From Hexactinellida sp. DTS-2022 (Eukaryota > Porifera > Hexactinellida), in assembly GCA_028753945.1 (NCBI GenBank), contig JAPNXP010000009.1, forward strand, positions 4,588,001-4,652,000: a stretch of DNA of 64,000 nucleotides, in the 5' to 3' direction. Below are positions 10,331-21,420 of this stretch, one piece after another. The position numbers were made by a program, and so were the translations under genes. The notes below the pieces were generated by a model that worked only from the letters and a program-made list of their open reading frames with translations, was not told the origin of the DNA and searched no databases. The first letter of the stretch is position 1, and each line of letters starts with the position of its first letter.

Positions 10331-11147
10331 TGTGCTTCTTCTAGTAAAAACGTTATAGTAGGGTCCTACTATAGTTTTATACTATAAGTGCACACTATTG
10401 AATTTACCTCTGTCGGACTTCCCGCTGGCCGGCCGGCCGGCCGTACGCGATGGCCTGACTAAACCATTGGTGATGGAGATTTAAAATTTTGACAGGAGAT
10501 TTAGAATTTCCTGGAAATGATCACCTCGAAGCCTGATTTCTCAATTTCGCTTTTGTTCGTCAGTTATATCGAAATTTGTATTCTGGTCCAGTGACTCTTT
10601 AATAATTCGAATTAGTTATTGAAAATATAGAGGTTGTATTCTCCTAAGGATGTTCTTTTTATATATCAATTAAAATTATTAGGTCGCTAATCAATTCTAC
10701 GTTTTATTATCGATTATTTACATAGATCAGCCATCTTCTCCATATTGTAATTACTCTATACTATAGTATACTGAATATAATAGAACATATTACATAAGCC
10801 TACATAAGATAATGACTGTTATTGATTGGTTTGTAAGTGAATATGTGTTTCATACAAGTGCAATTAAAACACTTGGAAGTTGGAATATTTTACAGGTTGA
10901 TGATGATGTCAATTCTATTTTTCAAAATAGTAACGTAAATACTAGCACGTATTCCTAATTTCTATTTGTAATAATTAATCTTTAATTAATTTAATTAAAC
11001 ATTTGAAGTCTTCACAATTCAAACATTAATTAAATTGTATTACACTAAGATGAAATGTAATTTGAATATTGAATTCTAGTTAAATTAAACATTGGGGAAG
11101 TGTAATCAGAAGGAGCACACTCCCATCCCGTCTGTGAGGGGTTTTTT
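10331..11147. other. Gene-free stretch with short palindromes
   Basis: No ORF is supported. It contains a short inverted repeat (GTGTGC at 10329 against GCACAC near 10390), a GGCC run at 10427-10443 and an ATTAATTTAATTAA tract. Confidence 0.4.
10427..10443. repeat. (GGCC)4 run
   Basis: Four consecutive GGCC units in otherwise AT-rich DNA. Confidence 0.8.
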
Positions 11148-11290
11148 AACATAAAATAGGTGTAAAATGTGTCCAAAAACGTGATAAAAAATCGTGACCC
11201 CAGGTGCACATCTGTAACCCATGAGACACCTGTCCTGAAAATTTCAGTTCTTAGTTAATAAAACTCTGTTCTGTGGAGAATCTACGGACC
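11148..11290 (+). mobile_element. R1 fragment
   Basis: Matches copy A at 700-840: AGGTGTAAAATGTGTCC, AAAATCGTGACCCCAGG, TAACCCATGAGACACC and AATAAAACTCTGTTCTGTGG. Confidence 0.6.
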
Positions 11291-11328
11291 AATAATAATA
11301 ATAATATACCAAAGCACTAAGATTAGAA

Positions 11329-11361
11329 CTGGGCCACTACACTATAGTATAGTCGGCACAG
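11329..11361. repeat. 33-bp inverted marker, right copy
   Basis: Reverse complement of 6548-6580 with one mismatch. The pair brackets 4.8 kb that contain most R1 copies. Confidence 0.7.
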
Positions 11362-11552
11362 TAATAATATATAGCTGAGTGCCAGGTAACTAGTTCTAGA
11401 TTTAACATTATTCTACTGATCACAATCGGTATTCTACAATTAATAAAAGGAATTAAACATGGTATACCAATAATCAACAAATATTTTCGCCACACAGAGC
11501 CAATACACTACAAATATACTACTTAACACGGATCGTTAATTCACATATTATT

Positions 11553-12497
11553 GAACTTTAAACTTCTTTAATTTACGGATATCTTCTCGTGAAGCTACTT
11601 GGGAGTTAAAATTATTAACTAAGTTTTCGATAAGCCAATCAAACTAATTTCCGTAACACTTCCCAACCATCAGAATTGCAAAGCAAGCATCTGTTACGCC
11701 ATGTTTCGCTCGAGGTATCTTCAACGGTTCTAATTGACAATTCTATTAGAATCGCGCGAAGTTTTTCGTTGACTAACTGTTTCCAGATATCCACATCCTG
11801 TTTAAATGTTATTATAGTCCGCCAAAGAGTGATGATAGAATCTAAGACTGGATCTGATGGCCACTTCAAAGAACCTCTGTCTAGATTTCAATAAGCATGT
11901 GTTTTATAGATTCCTTGGATAGAATAACAGATCTCTGTTAGCGGTTAGGAAATTAAACAGAGTCGGCAATTCTGAAACTTCTGATTCTTGAAAAATTGAT
12001 GGACACAATAACCAGCAATAATAGCCAAAGATTGGATGGTCTCATTGTCAAAGATGACAGTAAAATACATCTTGTAACTTTGGATTTAGGTCGGGGCTTC
12101 GTCTGAAGTGAATGATTTGAAAAAAAAAATTAAATTATATTCTTTACAAGCTGTTGTGAAAATAGCTTCAGGATTCTAGAGACTTTGAGTCGGCGTTCTG
12201 TATCGAGAATCTGACTAAATGAAACATGATAATTTGAGCCAGACATCATTCTATACAACCCGAAGTGGTGTTCTAGCGGATCTGTTTGTAAGAAATAAGT
12301 AAGTACGTAGGAAATCTACATTGAGAAGCTAAATGGTTGACTAGAATCGGTAGCGCTTCACAAGTATGTTTGAAGGAAGTGAAAGTCTAGTATACTCAAT
12401 TTGCCATGTTTTCTGGGTAATGATTATCAGGCAGTGATCCAGTTAACAATGCAATTAATGAGCTCAAATCTAGAATCATTAAAGACTAGTTATTTGG
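11553..12497 (-). pseudogene. P-E transposase, C-terminal part
   Basis: P-element/THAP9-type transposase remains in several minus-strand frames. Seen in order from high to low coordinate: the DPLEHHFGLYRMMSGS-type block near 12230-12290, then a block ending in LKWPSDPVLDSIITLW (about 11830-11869), a TWRNRCLLCNSDGWEVL zinc-like motif, and VNNFNS near 11610. The same blocks occur in P-A, P-B and P-C. The reading frame continues at 15787 once the MULE insertion is taken out. Frameshifts and stops make it inactive. No CATAGCC terminus was found at this 3-prime side. Confidence 0.85.
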
Positions 12498-12502
12498 GTC
12501 TA

Positions 12503-12595
12503 GCACATTTGTGTACCTCACACTTGTGTACATGACATTTGCGTACAAAGTTTGTCATTCACATTTGCGTACATCTCACTTGCGTACAATACATT
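12503..12595 (+). repeat. MULE-1 left terminal array
   Basis: Five or six degenerate units of a 13-16 bp motif around ACATTTGCGTAC. The right end has the reverse complement. Confidence 0.8.
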
Positions 12596-12780
12596 ATTAT
12601 TTGTAGACTATTCAAATTGATTTATCTAATTAATTTAAAAACAGGAATGAAAATTTAATGGGTATAACAGAAAATAACAAGCATAATAATTATAGGAAAT
12701 AATTTATTAAAATATGGTTCTAAAAGCAAGCCCTCTTAAGAACACTAATACAGGCCTGTGATAAAATGAATTTACTAAGG

Positions 12781-13163
12781 TTATAATTGCTTTTTTATTA
12801 TCAATCGATTTTTTCGTTTTTTTGGGGTCTTACCATGGGTAAATTTAAATTGTTTTAACTCGACATTACCCTGTTCTGTTTTAAGGCAACGTATAAATTT
12901 CCAAACTGTAGGGTGGTGACAACCACATGTGCTTAGAAATCCACGATGCCATGCTTCTAATAAGTTTGTACTTCTCGGCAATCCTTGTGGACAAGATTAA
13001 AATTGTTCCAAAGGGATATAGGAAAGAGAGGAGGATTCCTTTCCCCATTCAAGCTTAGAAGGCCTATGTAACTTTCCTCAAAATATCTGCAGAGAGGAGA
13101 TGCATTTTCAGGGAAAATCATGACCAGTTGTTGGAAAGACCAGCTGACTTGCTCTGGTGGTAC
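12781..13163 (-). pseudogene. MULE-1 transposase, C-terminal part
   Basis: Two frames continue the transposase past the inserted hAT element. The first (13163 down to about 12957) runs PEQVSWSFQQL...; the second (12981-12781) has STNLLEAWHRGFLSTCGCHH followed by PTVWKFI and a basic tail. The E of NLLEAWH is the expected third acidic residue of the MULE DDE domain. A frameshift lies near 12970. Together with 14652-15600 it makes one gene. Confidence 0.8.
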
Positions 13164-13319
13164 CAGAGGCGGATTAACCAAGGGGCACGGGGGGGGCACG
13201 TGCCCCAGGGCCCCAAAGTTCAGGGGCCCCCACTCAGGGACGTTGCCAGGATTTTTCATCTAGGAGGGGCATAGAAATTGTCAGGGGGGGCAAACATCTA
13301 TATTATTAAATCTCGATTG

Positions 13320-13345
13320 TTGTGTGTGTGTGTGTGTGCGTGTGT
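13320..13345. repeat. (GT)n microsatellite
   Basis: A GT run with one CG interruption. Confidence 0.8.
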
Positions 13346-13443
13346 TTTTGTTTGTGTGTTGGTCCGGATGTAGTATTAAAGTGATGGGGGAATATAAACC
13401 GCATTTATATATGAGATAGAAATTAAGTTCCAAATGTTATAAT

Positions 13444-13855
13444 AGGTAAACAAGTATGCTGATTTCGAATTTCGCATTTATACATTTCTAACATTAATAT
13501 TTGTTGTTGTTGTTTACACAAAATAGGTAAACAAATTAATGAAAATTCAAAATCAACCTAGAAGTTAGCTTTCAACTGGTATTAAGGTAAAAAAGTATGC
13601 TCAACACGAATTTTCGCAATTATAAATTTCTAACATGAATATTTGTTGTTGTTGATTACACAAAATAAGTAAACAAATTAATGAAAATTCAAAATCAACC
13701 TAGAAGTTAGCTTTCAACTGGTATTAAGGTAAACAAGTATGCTGAACACGAATTTCGCGTTTATAAATTCTAATATTAATATTTGTTGTTGTTGTTGATT
13801 ACACAAAATAAGTAAACAAATTAATGAAAATTCAAAATTAACCTAGAAGTTAGCT
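13444..13855. repeat. Minisatellite, about 142-bp unit, 3 copies
   Basis: The unit beginning AAGGTAAACAAGTATGCT recurs at about 13443, 13583 and 13726. Each copy contains ATTTGTTGTTGTTG and AACCTAGAAGTTAGCT. Confidence 0.85.
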
Positions 13856-13887
13856 AAAGTATGGAAAATGGTAGTTAAGGGTGTATA

Positions 13888-14073
13888 CAGTGGAGCCTCC
13901 CATAACGGACACTCCAAATAGCGGACAACCTCTAAATAACGGACAACCCTCGTGGCACGGATTTATTTATTTAGGATATGTCTAATAGAATATCAACCTC
14001 TAAATAGCGGACAACCTCTAAATAACGGACAACGGTTCCGGTCCAAAGGTGTCCGTTGTTCAGAGGTTCTCTG
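13888..14073. mobile_element. Tigger-type MITE, copy 1 (186 bp)
   Basis: TA-flanked, starts CAGTGGAGCCTCCC and ends with GAGGTTCTCTG. It contains repeated CTAAATARCGGACAACC words. A near-identical copy lies at 28105-28291. Confidence 0.85.
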
Positions 14074-14119
14074 TATATCAACAACAACTATTACTAACTA
14101 TATAATCAATGGTTCAGTG

Positions 14120-14198
14120 AGGAAGGCCGCGTAGCGGCTGTCAACTTGAGGTGCGTAGCACCGATCAGTCGCAAAGCGACCGAGACCGAAGGGCTCGT

Positions 14199-14226
<28 letters not shown>
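14120..14226 (-). repeat. CGCTTTGCGAC-word repeat with (TA)n tail
   Basis: GC-rich words (GCCGCGTAGCGGC, GGTGCGTAGCACC, CAGTCGCAAAGCGACC) followed by a TA run at 14198-14224. A 20-base part of its complement recurs near 54965. It looks like the tail of an unclassified interspersed repeat. Confidence 0.5.
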
Positions 14227-14230
<4 letters not shown>

Positions 14231-14338
14231 GGATATTTTGACAAGCAAATGTTTCAATAATTGACGAGAAGTCGAGATCCCTAAGAATGTGGGTCTCGAT
14301 TGACATTATTGAGAGGAAAAGTGGAAATAGTTATAGTA

Positions 14339-14498
14339 CAGTAAACTTTCGTTCATACGAACACCAGGGGACTGTCAGAATTAGTTCGCAATAACCGAAA
14401 TTCGTATTAATTAACCAAAGTCATTGGTATTCATTTGAATAGGCTGGTGAATTTAGAATGTCTGCCTTATCCATGTTCGTATTAACGAGAGTCTACAG
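14339..14498. mobile_element. TA-flanked MITE (160 bp)
   Basis: Inverted ends CAGTAAACTTTCGTTCATAC and GTATTAACGAGAGTCTACAG with TA on both sides, consistent with a Tc1/mariner-pogo superfamily MITE. Confidence 0.75.
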
Positions 14499-14651
14499 TA
14501 TTACAATAATAAGGACCGTTGAACATCACGATTCTGTGGGACATATGACCGAAATTTTTTAAATTTCTAGCAATAATAAGCCTATCGAGGAAAATGGGGC
14601 CTCACATTCACAACTTGCCCCAGGGCCCCAGCCCTCCTTGATCCGCCCCTG

Positions 14652-15600
14652 GGTGGTACGAATGCTAGAGCATGTAGCATACGCATGGTTAATGCAAATT
14701 CCGGATCAGTATGGTATTCTGACTGCAGCCCAAGAGACTGAAGTTTCCTAAAAACTGACTGTGAGAGATGAAAAAGCACCCTTTCACTAGGGTTAATGTC
14801 CAAATTGAATTGAAAGATTTGATTGCTGCTTGCTCAAAGTCGACAAAAAGATAGTGCGGTTGAGAATTAGGGCATGATTCACGGATTATTGTCCACATTT
14901 TAGTATATGTTGAGATCGATTTGTTTGGCAGTAGCGCGTATACACATGGTAACAGATGACCATTTTCAAAAGGATTGGGTCCTCCAACGAGACAATGGAT
15001 TGTGTATAGTTGGAAAAAGAGAGTAGGGACTGTTTTGAATGTCCCATCGGCTAGCCAGATGCTTGACATGGACAAGAATTCTATGTTCTCCTTGGTTGCA
15101 AATATCACTATCCTGTGCGGGCCAATACCAGAGTCGTAGAATAGAAAGTTCCTGTTAGAAAATGTCTTGAGGTTTTCAGCGTCTAATTGAAGTTCTTCAA
15201 GAGATGCTGGATTAGGCGGAGCAATACGTTGCCTCTTATACATCGTCTTCAGGGCGTGTTGATTTTGAAGCAGAGACTTCGCAGGTTCAGACAATACACT
15301 GGTCATCTCTCCTATCGCAACGTGAGGATTGTCGTTTGTTTCTCTTGCTCGCTTCCTCATTAAATCTTTCATGACTGTTACCTCATCTTTACCGTATTCC
15401 TGTGGATGAGAATGTTCCCCAGACTTCTTGATGATTGTCTCATTAACGGAGTGTATTCTTGCTTTACAACCTCTTACGTCACACCTCCATTCCTTTTTCG
15501 AAGCCCCCGATGGAAACTATATAAGTACCCGTCGTGGGATAATTTGTCAGTACCCTTGGAGGATTTGACAATGCTGAAGGTTGTATCAATATTAGTAGCC
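14652..15600 (-). pseudogene. MULE-1 transposase, N-terminal and catalytic part
   Basis: Minus strand. A FLYWCH zinc finger is spread over two frames near 15600-15395 (LSHDGYLYSFHRG, then CDVRGCKARIHS and GEHSHPQE, giving the C-C-H-H ligands). The 227-aa frame from 15372 follows with the MULE domain: IWLADGTFKTVP (first Asp), YLFVDFEQAAIKSF (second Asp) and KGCFF. A one-base shift near 14770 moves the frame to a 73-aa piece with HLSQSVFRKLQSLGL, which runs into the hAT insertion. MULE transposases cut and join at their terminal repeats. This copy is inactive. Confidence 0.88.
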
Positions 15601-15709
15601 ATTTTTTTATTGTTCGAAATTGGTGCTTAGCTAATTCCTTTTATATATTAGTTTGTATGCTTTTCACAGCTTACTGAACTAGTTAGTATACGTATATTGT
15701 ATATTTCTT

Positions 15710-15786
15710 TTGTACGCAACTGTGAATGACAAACATTGTACGCAAATGTAATGTAAGCAAATGTGATGTACGCAAATGTGCGGCTT
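15710..15786 (-). repeat. MULE-1 right terminal array
   Basis: Four units of GTACGCAAATGTGAT type, inverted relative to the array at 12503-12595. Confidence 0.8.
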
Positions 15787-16450
15787 CTAGTTGTTTGGAA
15801 TATTCGTGATTCAGACGTTTGTCTTTGTTCGGCCGATTAACGATAAACAATTTCCAGAACATAACGATGGTATCGATGAATTCAGCGGTATGGTTTTTGA
15901 AACGTTCGAGGCGAGTTTCTTTGCAAATCTTCAGGGCTACGCGGGTAGAGTCGTCGAAAATGCGGAGAGCTAAATAACATTTTGGCGCTCTAACTTCGAA
16001 GGCCAACATACTTTGGCTGTGAGACGCGGTGCAAGTTTTGCAATGCTGACGAATATCAGTGAAGGAGGATGTCTGTAGGTTTGGAGGATATCGAGTGTAG
16101 TTTGGCAAAAAATCTTCAAGCTTTGGGTAGATAATAGTCAGATTAGAATTTTTCAATTTAGCAAATTGTTACGAATTGTCTTTACAATATGCACAAAATA
16201 AAACATAAGAATGATTGATTTGTTGCACAAAGAGGATGAGGGATCAATGGTTGCAATGTTTTCTGATCAGAAGAAAATAACTTTAAAAAATTTACATTTA
16301 GCGGATAGTTATCTGTGCATAATACCTGAACTGAAAGTCCACAACCTTCAATGTCAGCAATTACCTGCACAATGATGGGATAAATATCTCTACCACTTGT
16401 TGTAGAGAGTGGGATTATATAAGAAGTTAAAATGCATTCCTGTAGTACAT
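15787..16450 (-). pseudogene. P-E transposase, middle part
   Basis: Continuation of the P-E gene on the other side of MULE-1. Two frames: one at 16430-16182 with VIADIEGCGL, CTDNYPLNVNFLKLFSS and PHP, the block just before the FDxVHxLK motif; and one of 157 aa ending in NKDKRLNHEYSK, aligned to the region before the SRPL block of the other P copies (for example IDTIVMFWKLF against LLFLWKIFNFN in P-B). The gene then jumps to 20020 across the hAT-like element at 16451-20019. Confidence 0.82.
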
Positions 16451-16622
16451 CAGGGATGGATCCAGCACAAAATATCTTGGGGGTGCAATGCACAGGGTTG
16501 GGCCTTAGAATTGTGGACGCCGTGGAGACACCCGCGGGTCAACTGTGTCAGTTTTTGGACGTTATTTTTTTAAGAACCCCATTTTAGGATTCATCTTTCA
16601 AAAAATTTAAAATATATTTAAT

Positions 16623-19600
16623 CATAGCCTACTCTATATAAGGCATACCATCAAATGTACCATGGATGAAGTAGTGTACGATGAGAAAGTGATAAACACA
16701 GTTCAATGTTTTCAACTTCATTTAGAAATGAATCTGTTATAATAAATAATTCTAGTAAATTAATAGATTTTCTCTATTGAGTCTTTATTGCTCACTTAAC
16801 AACAATGATAAGAATACATAAAGAATAATGTGGGTCAAATAACAATGCTAATAACAATAATAATAATAGAAGAGTAGCCTTCTGGTGTATTTCATTAATG
16901 TGAGAACTTCAGTTTTCGCTTTTCTATTCATTTAGATGCAACAGCGGAGTTATAATTTTTAACCTTGTTAGCTTTAGGATAGTCAAAATAGAGACACCAC
17001 AAGAAATGCAACTCAATTTAGCAATCGCATCAGTCTCTTCTAAGAATATCAAGGTTACTTTCACAATAATTTTTCTGGATGATCCTTCCCTCAATATCGC
17101 CAACAAGTTTTCTTTGCTTTCAATTGCAATTAACGTCTTCCATAAAGTTACTATAAATTTGAGGATAAACTCAGATGGATACTTTAGGCCACCACGGTCA
17201 GTTAATTGCAGAAGCCTGAAATCGGGTTGTGAATCTTCATCAAAGATAAAGTCTCTGTCAATGGTCAAAAGATCAATGCAAACATGACATGGCTGAGTTT
17301 TAAAAATATATTTATGTACTCCATAACCAGCAATAAAAGTTAATGACTGAAGAGTCTGTAAACTACATTCAATGGAAGTTAGATCATCAATTAATCCCAG
17401 ACTAGTTGGACATCGATTTCATCGCCATTATTCGTATCAAAGGATGAGTATGAATCAATAAATGTCTGAATTGAATATGAGCCACAATCTTGTTGTGAAG
17501 CAAAAATCTTTAATATGTTAGATAACTTGAGGCGGCGTTAAGTTTCAAGGATTTGAAGATACGAGATATGATAGTTTGAACCTGACATCATACGATATAG
17601 GCCAAAGTGATGTTCCAATGGATCTGTCTGTAAAAGGGATGTCAAAAGATAGTTAAATCCACAAAATCCAGTTAAATGGTTAGTTATCTGAGGCAATACA
17701 GTATAAGCGTGTTTAAAACTGGTAAACATTTGTTTACTTAACTTTCCTACATTTCCTGGCAAGGCCAGCCAAGTCTCTAACCGAATAACAACACAAGCTA
17801 AGAATGGAAATCGTTCGTCCTGGTATGTTAGAGGTCTTGAGATATCATCATTCAAACGTTTACGTTAAGTGGGGTATTTATGTTGAAAAGCTTCCGAATT
17901 AGAAGAAGCATTTCAACAATGTCTTGTGTATTGTTTCGGTCTTCTTGGTTACGGAGTTCATTCAGTAACTTCAGAGCTGCAACAGTTAATTCGTTGAATA
18001 CTTTCAAAACAAGTTTCATATTTTTGCGCTCAATAGCAGAAGGATAACAAGCTTTGATAGTCAAGCTAGGTGCTAACTTAGCTAAGGATTCTTTCTCTAA
18101 ATTATAGAGGAGACGCACATCACTAAAAGATGCAGAGTAAACTTGAACAGGATACACACAGTAATCCAGCTTAATGTTCTGAAAGTTGGGAAAGTGAAAG
18201 GTTTCCGAATATCTTTCTGATTCAACCAGTTGTTTCGAATACTTTTCAAAATGTGCACAAAGTCAAAAGTAACATAGAGGTTTCTTTTATTATCAGAAGG
18301 GTGTGGTACACTAGTCTCTAACTGTTTAGTTGGAGAAAATAACTTGAATAAGTTGTCTTTTAAAGGGTAATTGTCGGTAGAAATAATCTGTACTTTCAAA
18401 CCGCAAGATTCGATATCCAAAATACAAGACTTAATTATAGGAAAGGTATTCAGCAGATATAGATGCGCAAGGTATCAAACGAGAAATACAGGACCATTTT
18501 TTGTGTAAACTAGAAACCATGATAGCAAATACAGTTCTTGTGGGGTATTCAGGGGATAAGTTTGGACCAAATATTTTCCCACCCTTATATGAGATATCAG
18601 ACTTAACGTGTATCTCATCCATCTGAATAATTACATTCTTCTCTTGAGAACTAAAAGAAGAAGTTACCTGGCTAAGGTAAGTACAAGAGTCGTTTTTCCA
18701 GCCCAAAAGAAGAGTACAACTTTTCTAGTGTGTGAACATGTGGAAAAGAAATGCATTCTGAACTTTGGAGAAATTGTAACTAGCAGGAGCAACCAGAAGC
18801 GTTTTTATGGCCAGAATTTGTGTAATAATATTATATCTCCTTCTCTTCTTGTAAATACCCACATTCTCTAGTTTGCCAAGAATAAATTGTAATCTTGGCA
18901 AATCGGAACAATTGGACTCTGTTTCATCACTATCTAATAGATTACATATGTCCTCCTCAATATGTTCTTTTGCTTTAGAGATATGGTGAGGATGTTTCTT
19001 CTGAGGGGAGAGCTAAGTTTCAGAGTAATCTCTGTAAACAGCGTTTCAATTTGTCGGATATCAGTGATAGAGATAAGTGAGAGAGAAATGGACTCCCCAT
19101 ATATATATCCGTTCACAGATAAAAAAGAATTTATTTCAAGAGAAACATCTGCTACAATATTATGATTTTCTATCACATGCAAAAAAATCTCACACAATTA
19201 TCTGTTTGAATCCAAACTAACCAGTCAGTTGGGATTGTTATCAAAGCTAACTTATCTCGTATTTCTTGTATACAACCAACACGAAACTTCTCCATTTCTG
19301 TGTTCTCTGATCTCAAGCTGAGATTAGTTGCTTGGTTCAATAAATGCATGTCTTAACTCAGGTGGACTATCTGGAAGTTTAAAAACTGGGACGCGCTCTT
19401 CTGGGGTATAATTACACCTCAACCAGGGGCAGAATAGTTCGGCATTGAGAAAAATTAAATATCTAACTATTAAAAAGAAACGAAGTCAAATATAGCACTA
19501 GGAAGTGCTTACAATATCGTTGGAAGGAGAATTGTATTAATTAATTTCTAAAAATTAACAAAAATCAGTACAAGTTGATCAAACTATTTTTAAAATATTT

Positions 19601-19716
19601 ATAACTGTACAGAGATAAATGTAAATAACTATGGGTCAATAATAATATCGTACACTACTTCATCCTTGGTGCAAAATATCAGCTTTGATGGTAGGCCTTA
19701 TATAGAGTAGGCTATG
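16623..19716 (-). mobile_element. P-type element, copy P-A
   Basis: Complete at both ends: CATAGCCTACTCTATATAAG at the left and its inverted match ending GTAGGCTATG at the right. Further inverted words (CTTCATCC, GTGTACGAT) extend the TIR to about 80 bp. The flanks show an exact 7-bp duplication ATTTAAT (16616-16622 and 19717-19723). 3.1 kb, with the transposase on the minus strand. Apart from deletions it is nearly identical to P-C at 34.2-43.7 kb. Confidence 0.93.
16924..19460 (-). pseudogene. P-A transposase (THAP9/P-type), broken
   Basis: Minus strand. Starts at a degenerate THAP (CPWLRCNYTP near 19430) whose second half is deleted: RHA is joined directly to the NQATNLSL block. Then follow NVIIQMDEIHVKSDISYKGG with a catalytic Asp (about 18640-18570), DIESCGLKVQIISTDNYPL (18410), TFDFVHILKSIRNNWLNQ (18270), a region ending FNINTPLNV (17860), DPLEHHFGLYRMMSGS (17590) and DRGGLKYPSEF (17200). 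Frameshifts near 18150 and 17855 split the central ORFs of 107, 101 and 105 aa. Known P transposases bind DNA through THAP, use GTP and cut at 31-bp-type ends. This copy cannot make the protein. Confidence 0.9.
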
Positions 19717-20019
19717 ATTTAATATACTTCAAAGAAATCTATACTAATTAATATTCCAAATACCACTTTCAGTCAGAGAGAACTCAGTATATATTTTTGT
19801 TCAGCTATTTAGTTCTGAATTTGGAGGATTCCTGATATTTGATATACAGCGTTGCCAAAAGTATTCACAGAAGAGCAGGGAAGAGAACTCTGATATATTT
19901 CTCTCAACCAATCTCGGAAATTGTGCCAGTCCCTTGATATCATTTTTGGATTATAATATCATATTCTTGGGAAGGGGGGTTTACAACCCCCCTGAACCCC
20001 CCCCGGTGGATCCATCCCG

Positions 20020-20447
20020 AGGTACATTGATTTCAATACATGCCAATGACAATGTAAACTTCTTGATAAATCTAACTTGAATATTCCATCAACATAATGT
20101 ATTTTGTTCGACTTTGATACTGTAATTCTGAAACCACAAAAATTGCTATTTTTTAGAGTTGTTGTAGCATCTCAGACACATAACTCTTGATCTCGAATAT
20201 TTCTCACTTCAATAAATTGGAATTCATGTATGCTGAAAATGATGTCATAGATATCGAGTCAATCTGAGGTGATCGAAAAATGCTCTATTTCCACTTGTTT
20301 GCTCACTGTAGATGAAACAGCTCCAGTGTGTAATTTGGGATGACCTCGAGGTATTTCTTGAAATGTGTCATCAAGATTCGGTACTTTATATGCACGTTCT
20401 ATGTCTTCATCCCGGAAATGATTTACACAAACGAATATAGATTTAAG
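20020..20447 (-). pseudogene. P-E transposase, THAP second half
   Basis: A minus-strand frame from 20447 downwards reads SIFVCVNHFRDEDIERAYKV and then a PRGHPKL linker: the C-x2-HF half of a C2CH THAP zinc finger and its AVPTIF-type tail. Its first half lies at 25261-25410, beyond P-B. The coding blocks expected next (DEIHVK) are absent, so P-E had an internal deletion of its own. Confidence 0.85.
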
Positions 20448-20657
20448 CATAGCCTACTATACATAAGGCCTCACAGTAACCTGTGGATTTTGGACCAGGG
20501 ATGTCGGAGTCAACCTAACTATTTTGTTACAAAATATATCGATATATGGTTTTAATAGGTTAATGTAGGATAACGTATCTAGATAGTGAAGGCACAAAAC
20601 TACTACTTTAATCTACTTTTTGAAATTTGAATTACTGAAATTTTAGTCAACCCATAA

Positions 20658-21035
20658 ATGTTAATTATAACATATGTATATATTTGTACTATACGTACAA
20701 TTCAAATTAGACAATTTCACCAATTCATTTCAGATTTAGCATTACATTCAAGCAAGTATACGTATTATTTCCTCACGATTACAATTCCCAGCCGCTGTTC
20801 TGCTCCCGGATGTAGAAGCAATTATGATAATGCCGAGCGAATCCCAGTGTTCAAGATGCCACACAAACCAGACGAACTTCGACACGCTTGGATTCGAGCA
20901 CTCCACAGAGATGATATTCATGAACTCAAGACTGTGCATGTTTGTTCCTTGCATTTCAAGGAAGAAGAAATTGAACTCACCTACAAGGTACCGAATGGCG
21001 ATGGGACATATCGAGAGTACCACGAAAGTACATAA
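20658..21035 (+). pseudogene. P-B transposase, THAP domain
   Basis: A 125-aa frame containing a complete THAP zinc finger from about residue 45: SRCSAPGCRSNYDN, then ERIPVFKMP, RHAWIRALHRDD and VHVCSLHF (C2CH ligands Cys, Cys, Cys, His). The usual start (MPxxCSAPGC in P-C) is changed here: ATT stands where ATG is expected near 20804, so the upstream ATG at 20658 is probably not original. A frameshift near 21015 separates it from the next block (EGAVPSILPGCPNYY). THAP domains recognise the element ends. Confidence 0.88.
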
Positions 21036-21420
21036 AGCTTAAAGAAGGAGCTGTACCATCCATTCTACCTGGATGCCCGAATTATTATTCTACACAAACT
21101 ACCAACAAACGTAGTCGACCTTCTATTGAATCTAAAGATGAAAAACTCTTCTCACAAGCATTACATCTTAGCCTGAAATCGAATATTGATGAGAATGAGA
21201 GGTTTATATTGAACAGTTTCCAGGATTGCAAGATAAGTTACCAATTATTTGTATTTCTAATGTCATATCATATTGGTATCCCAATCCGAATTCTTTGATT
21301 TTTATGCGCCCTCATTTAGATAATAACAAAATTCTAGTTAATATATATTTGACAGTAGAAATTGATTGATCCATAAGAGCATATCGTAATGGCCAAATTT
21401 TCCCGCTTTCACGAATTTTT

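Larger units (their letters stand above)
13164..14651. mobile_element. hAT-like non-autonomous element in MULE-1
   Basis: Bounded by CAGAGGCGGATTAACC and GGATCAAGG-type inverted ends (right side CCTTGATCCGCCCCTG) and by an exact 8-bp duplication GGTGGTAC at 13156-13163 and 14652-14659. The transposase frame of the MULE is restored across this point (FVPPEQ). The interior has no transposase; it holds a GT run, a 142-bp minisatellite, a Tigger MITE and another TA-flanked MITE. Confidence 0.92.
12498..15786 (-). mobile_element. FLYWCH-type MULE inserted in P-E
   Basis: The ends are inverted arrays of a short unit: CACATTTGTGTAC / CACATTTGCGTACATC at 12503-12595 and GTACGCAAATGTGATGTACG at 15710-15783. 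The P-E coding tract CTAGTTATTTGG (12486-12497) is repeated as CTAGTTGTTTGG (15787-15798), 11 of 12 identical, consistent with a MULE duplication of about 9-12 bp. It carries one transposase gene on the minus strand, split by a hAT-like element at 13164-14651. Confidence 0.85.
16451..20019. mobile_element. hAT-like non-autonomous element containing P-A
   Basis: Ends CAGGGATGGATCCAGC and GGTGGATCCATCCC are inverted repeats. The flanks TAGTACAT (16443-16450) and AGGTACAT (20020-20027) match at 6 of 8 positions, a decayed 8-bp duplication. The interior at 19740-19985 recurs at 46270-46500. P copy P-A sits inside at 16623-19716. Confidence 0.75.

Noticed and set aside
13320-14226. CRISPR-like array (regular repeats of about 142 bp)
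   Set aside because: The repeat unit is long and itself diverged, there are only three copies, no spacers and a eukaryotic context: a minisatellite.
14339-14498. Host promoter or regulatory palindrome
   Set aside because: TA flanks and inverted ends explain it better as a MITE.
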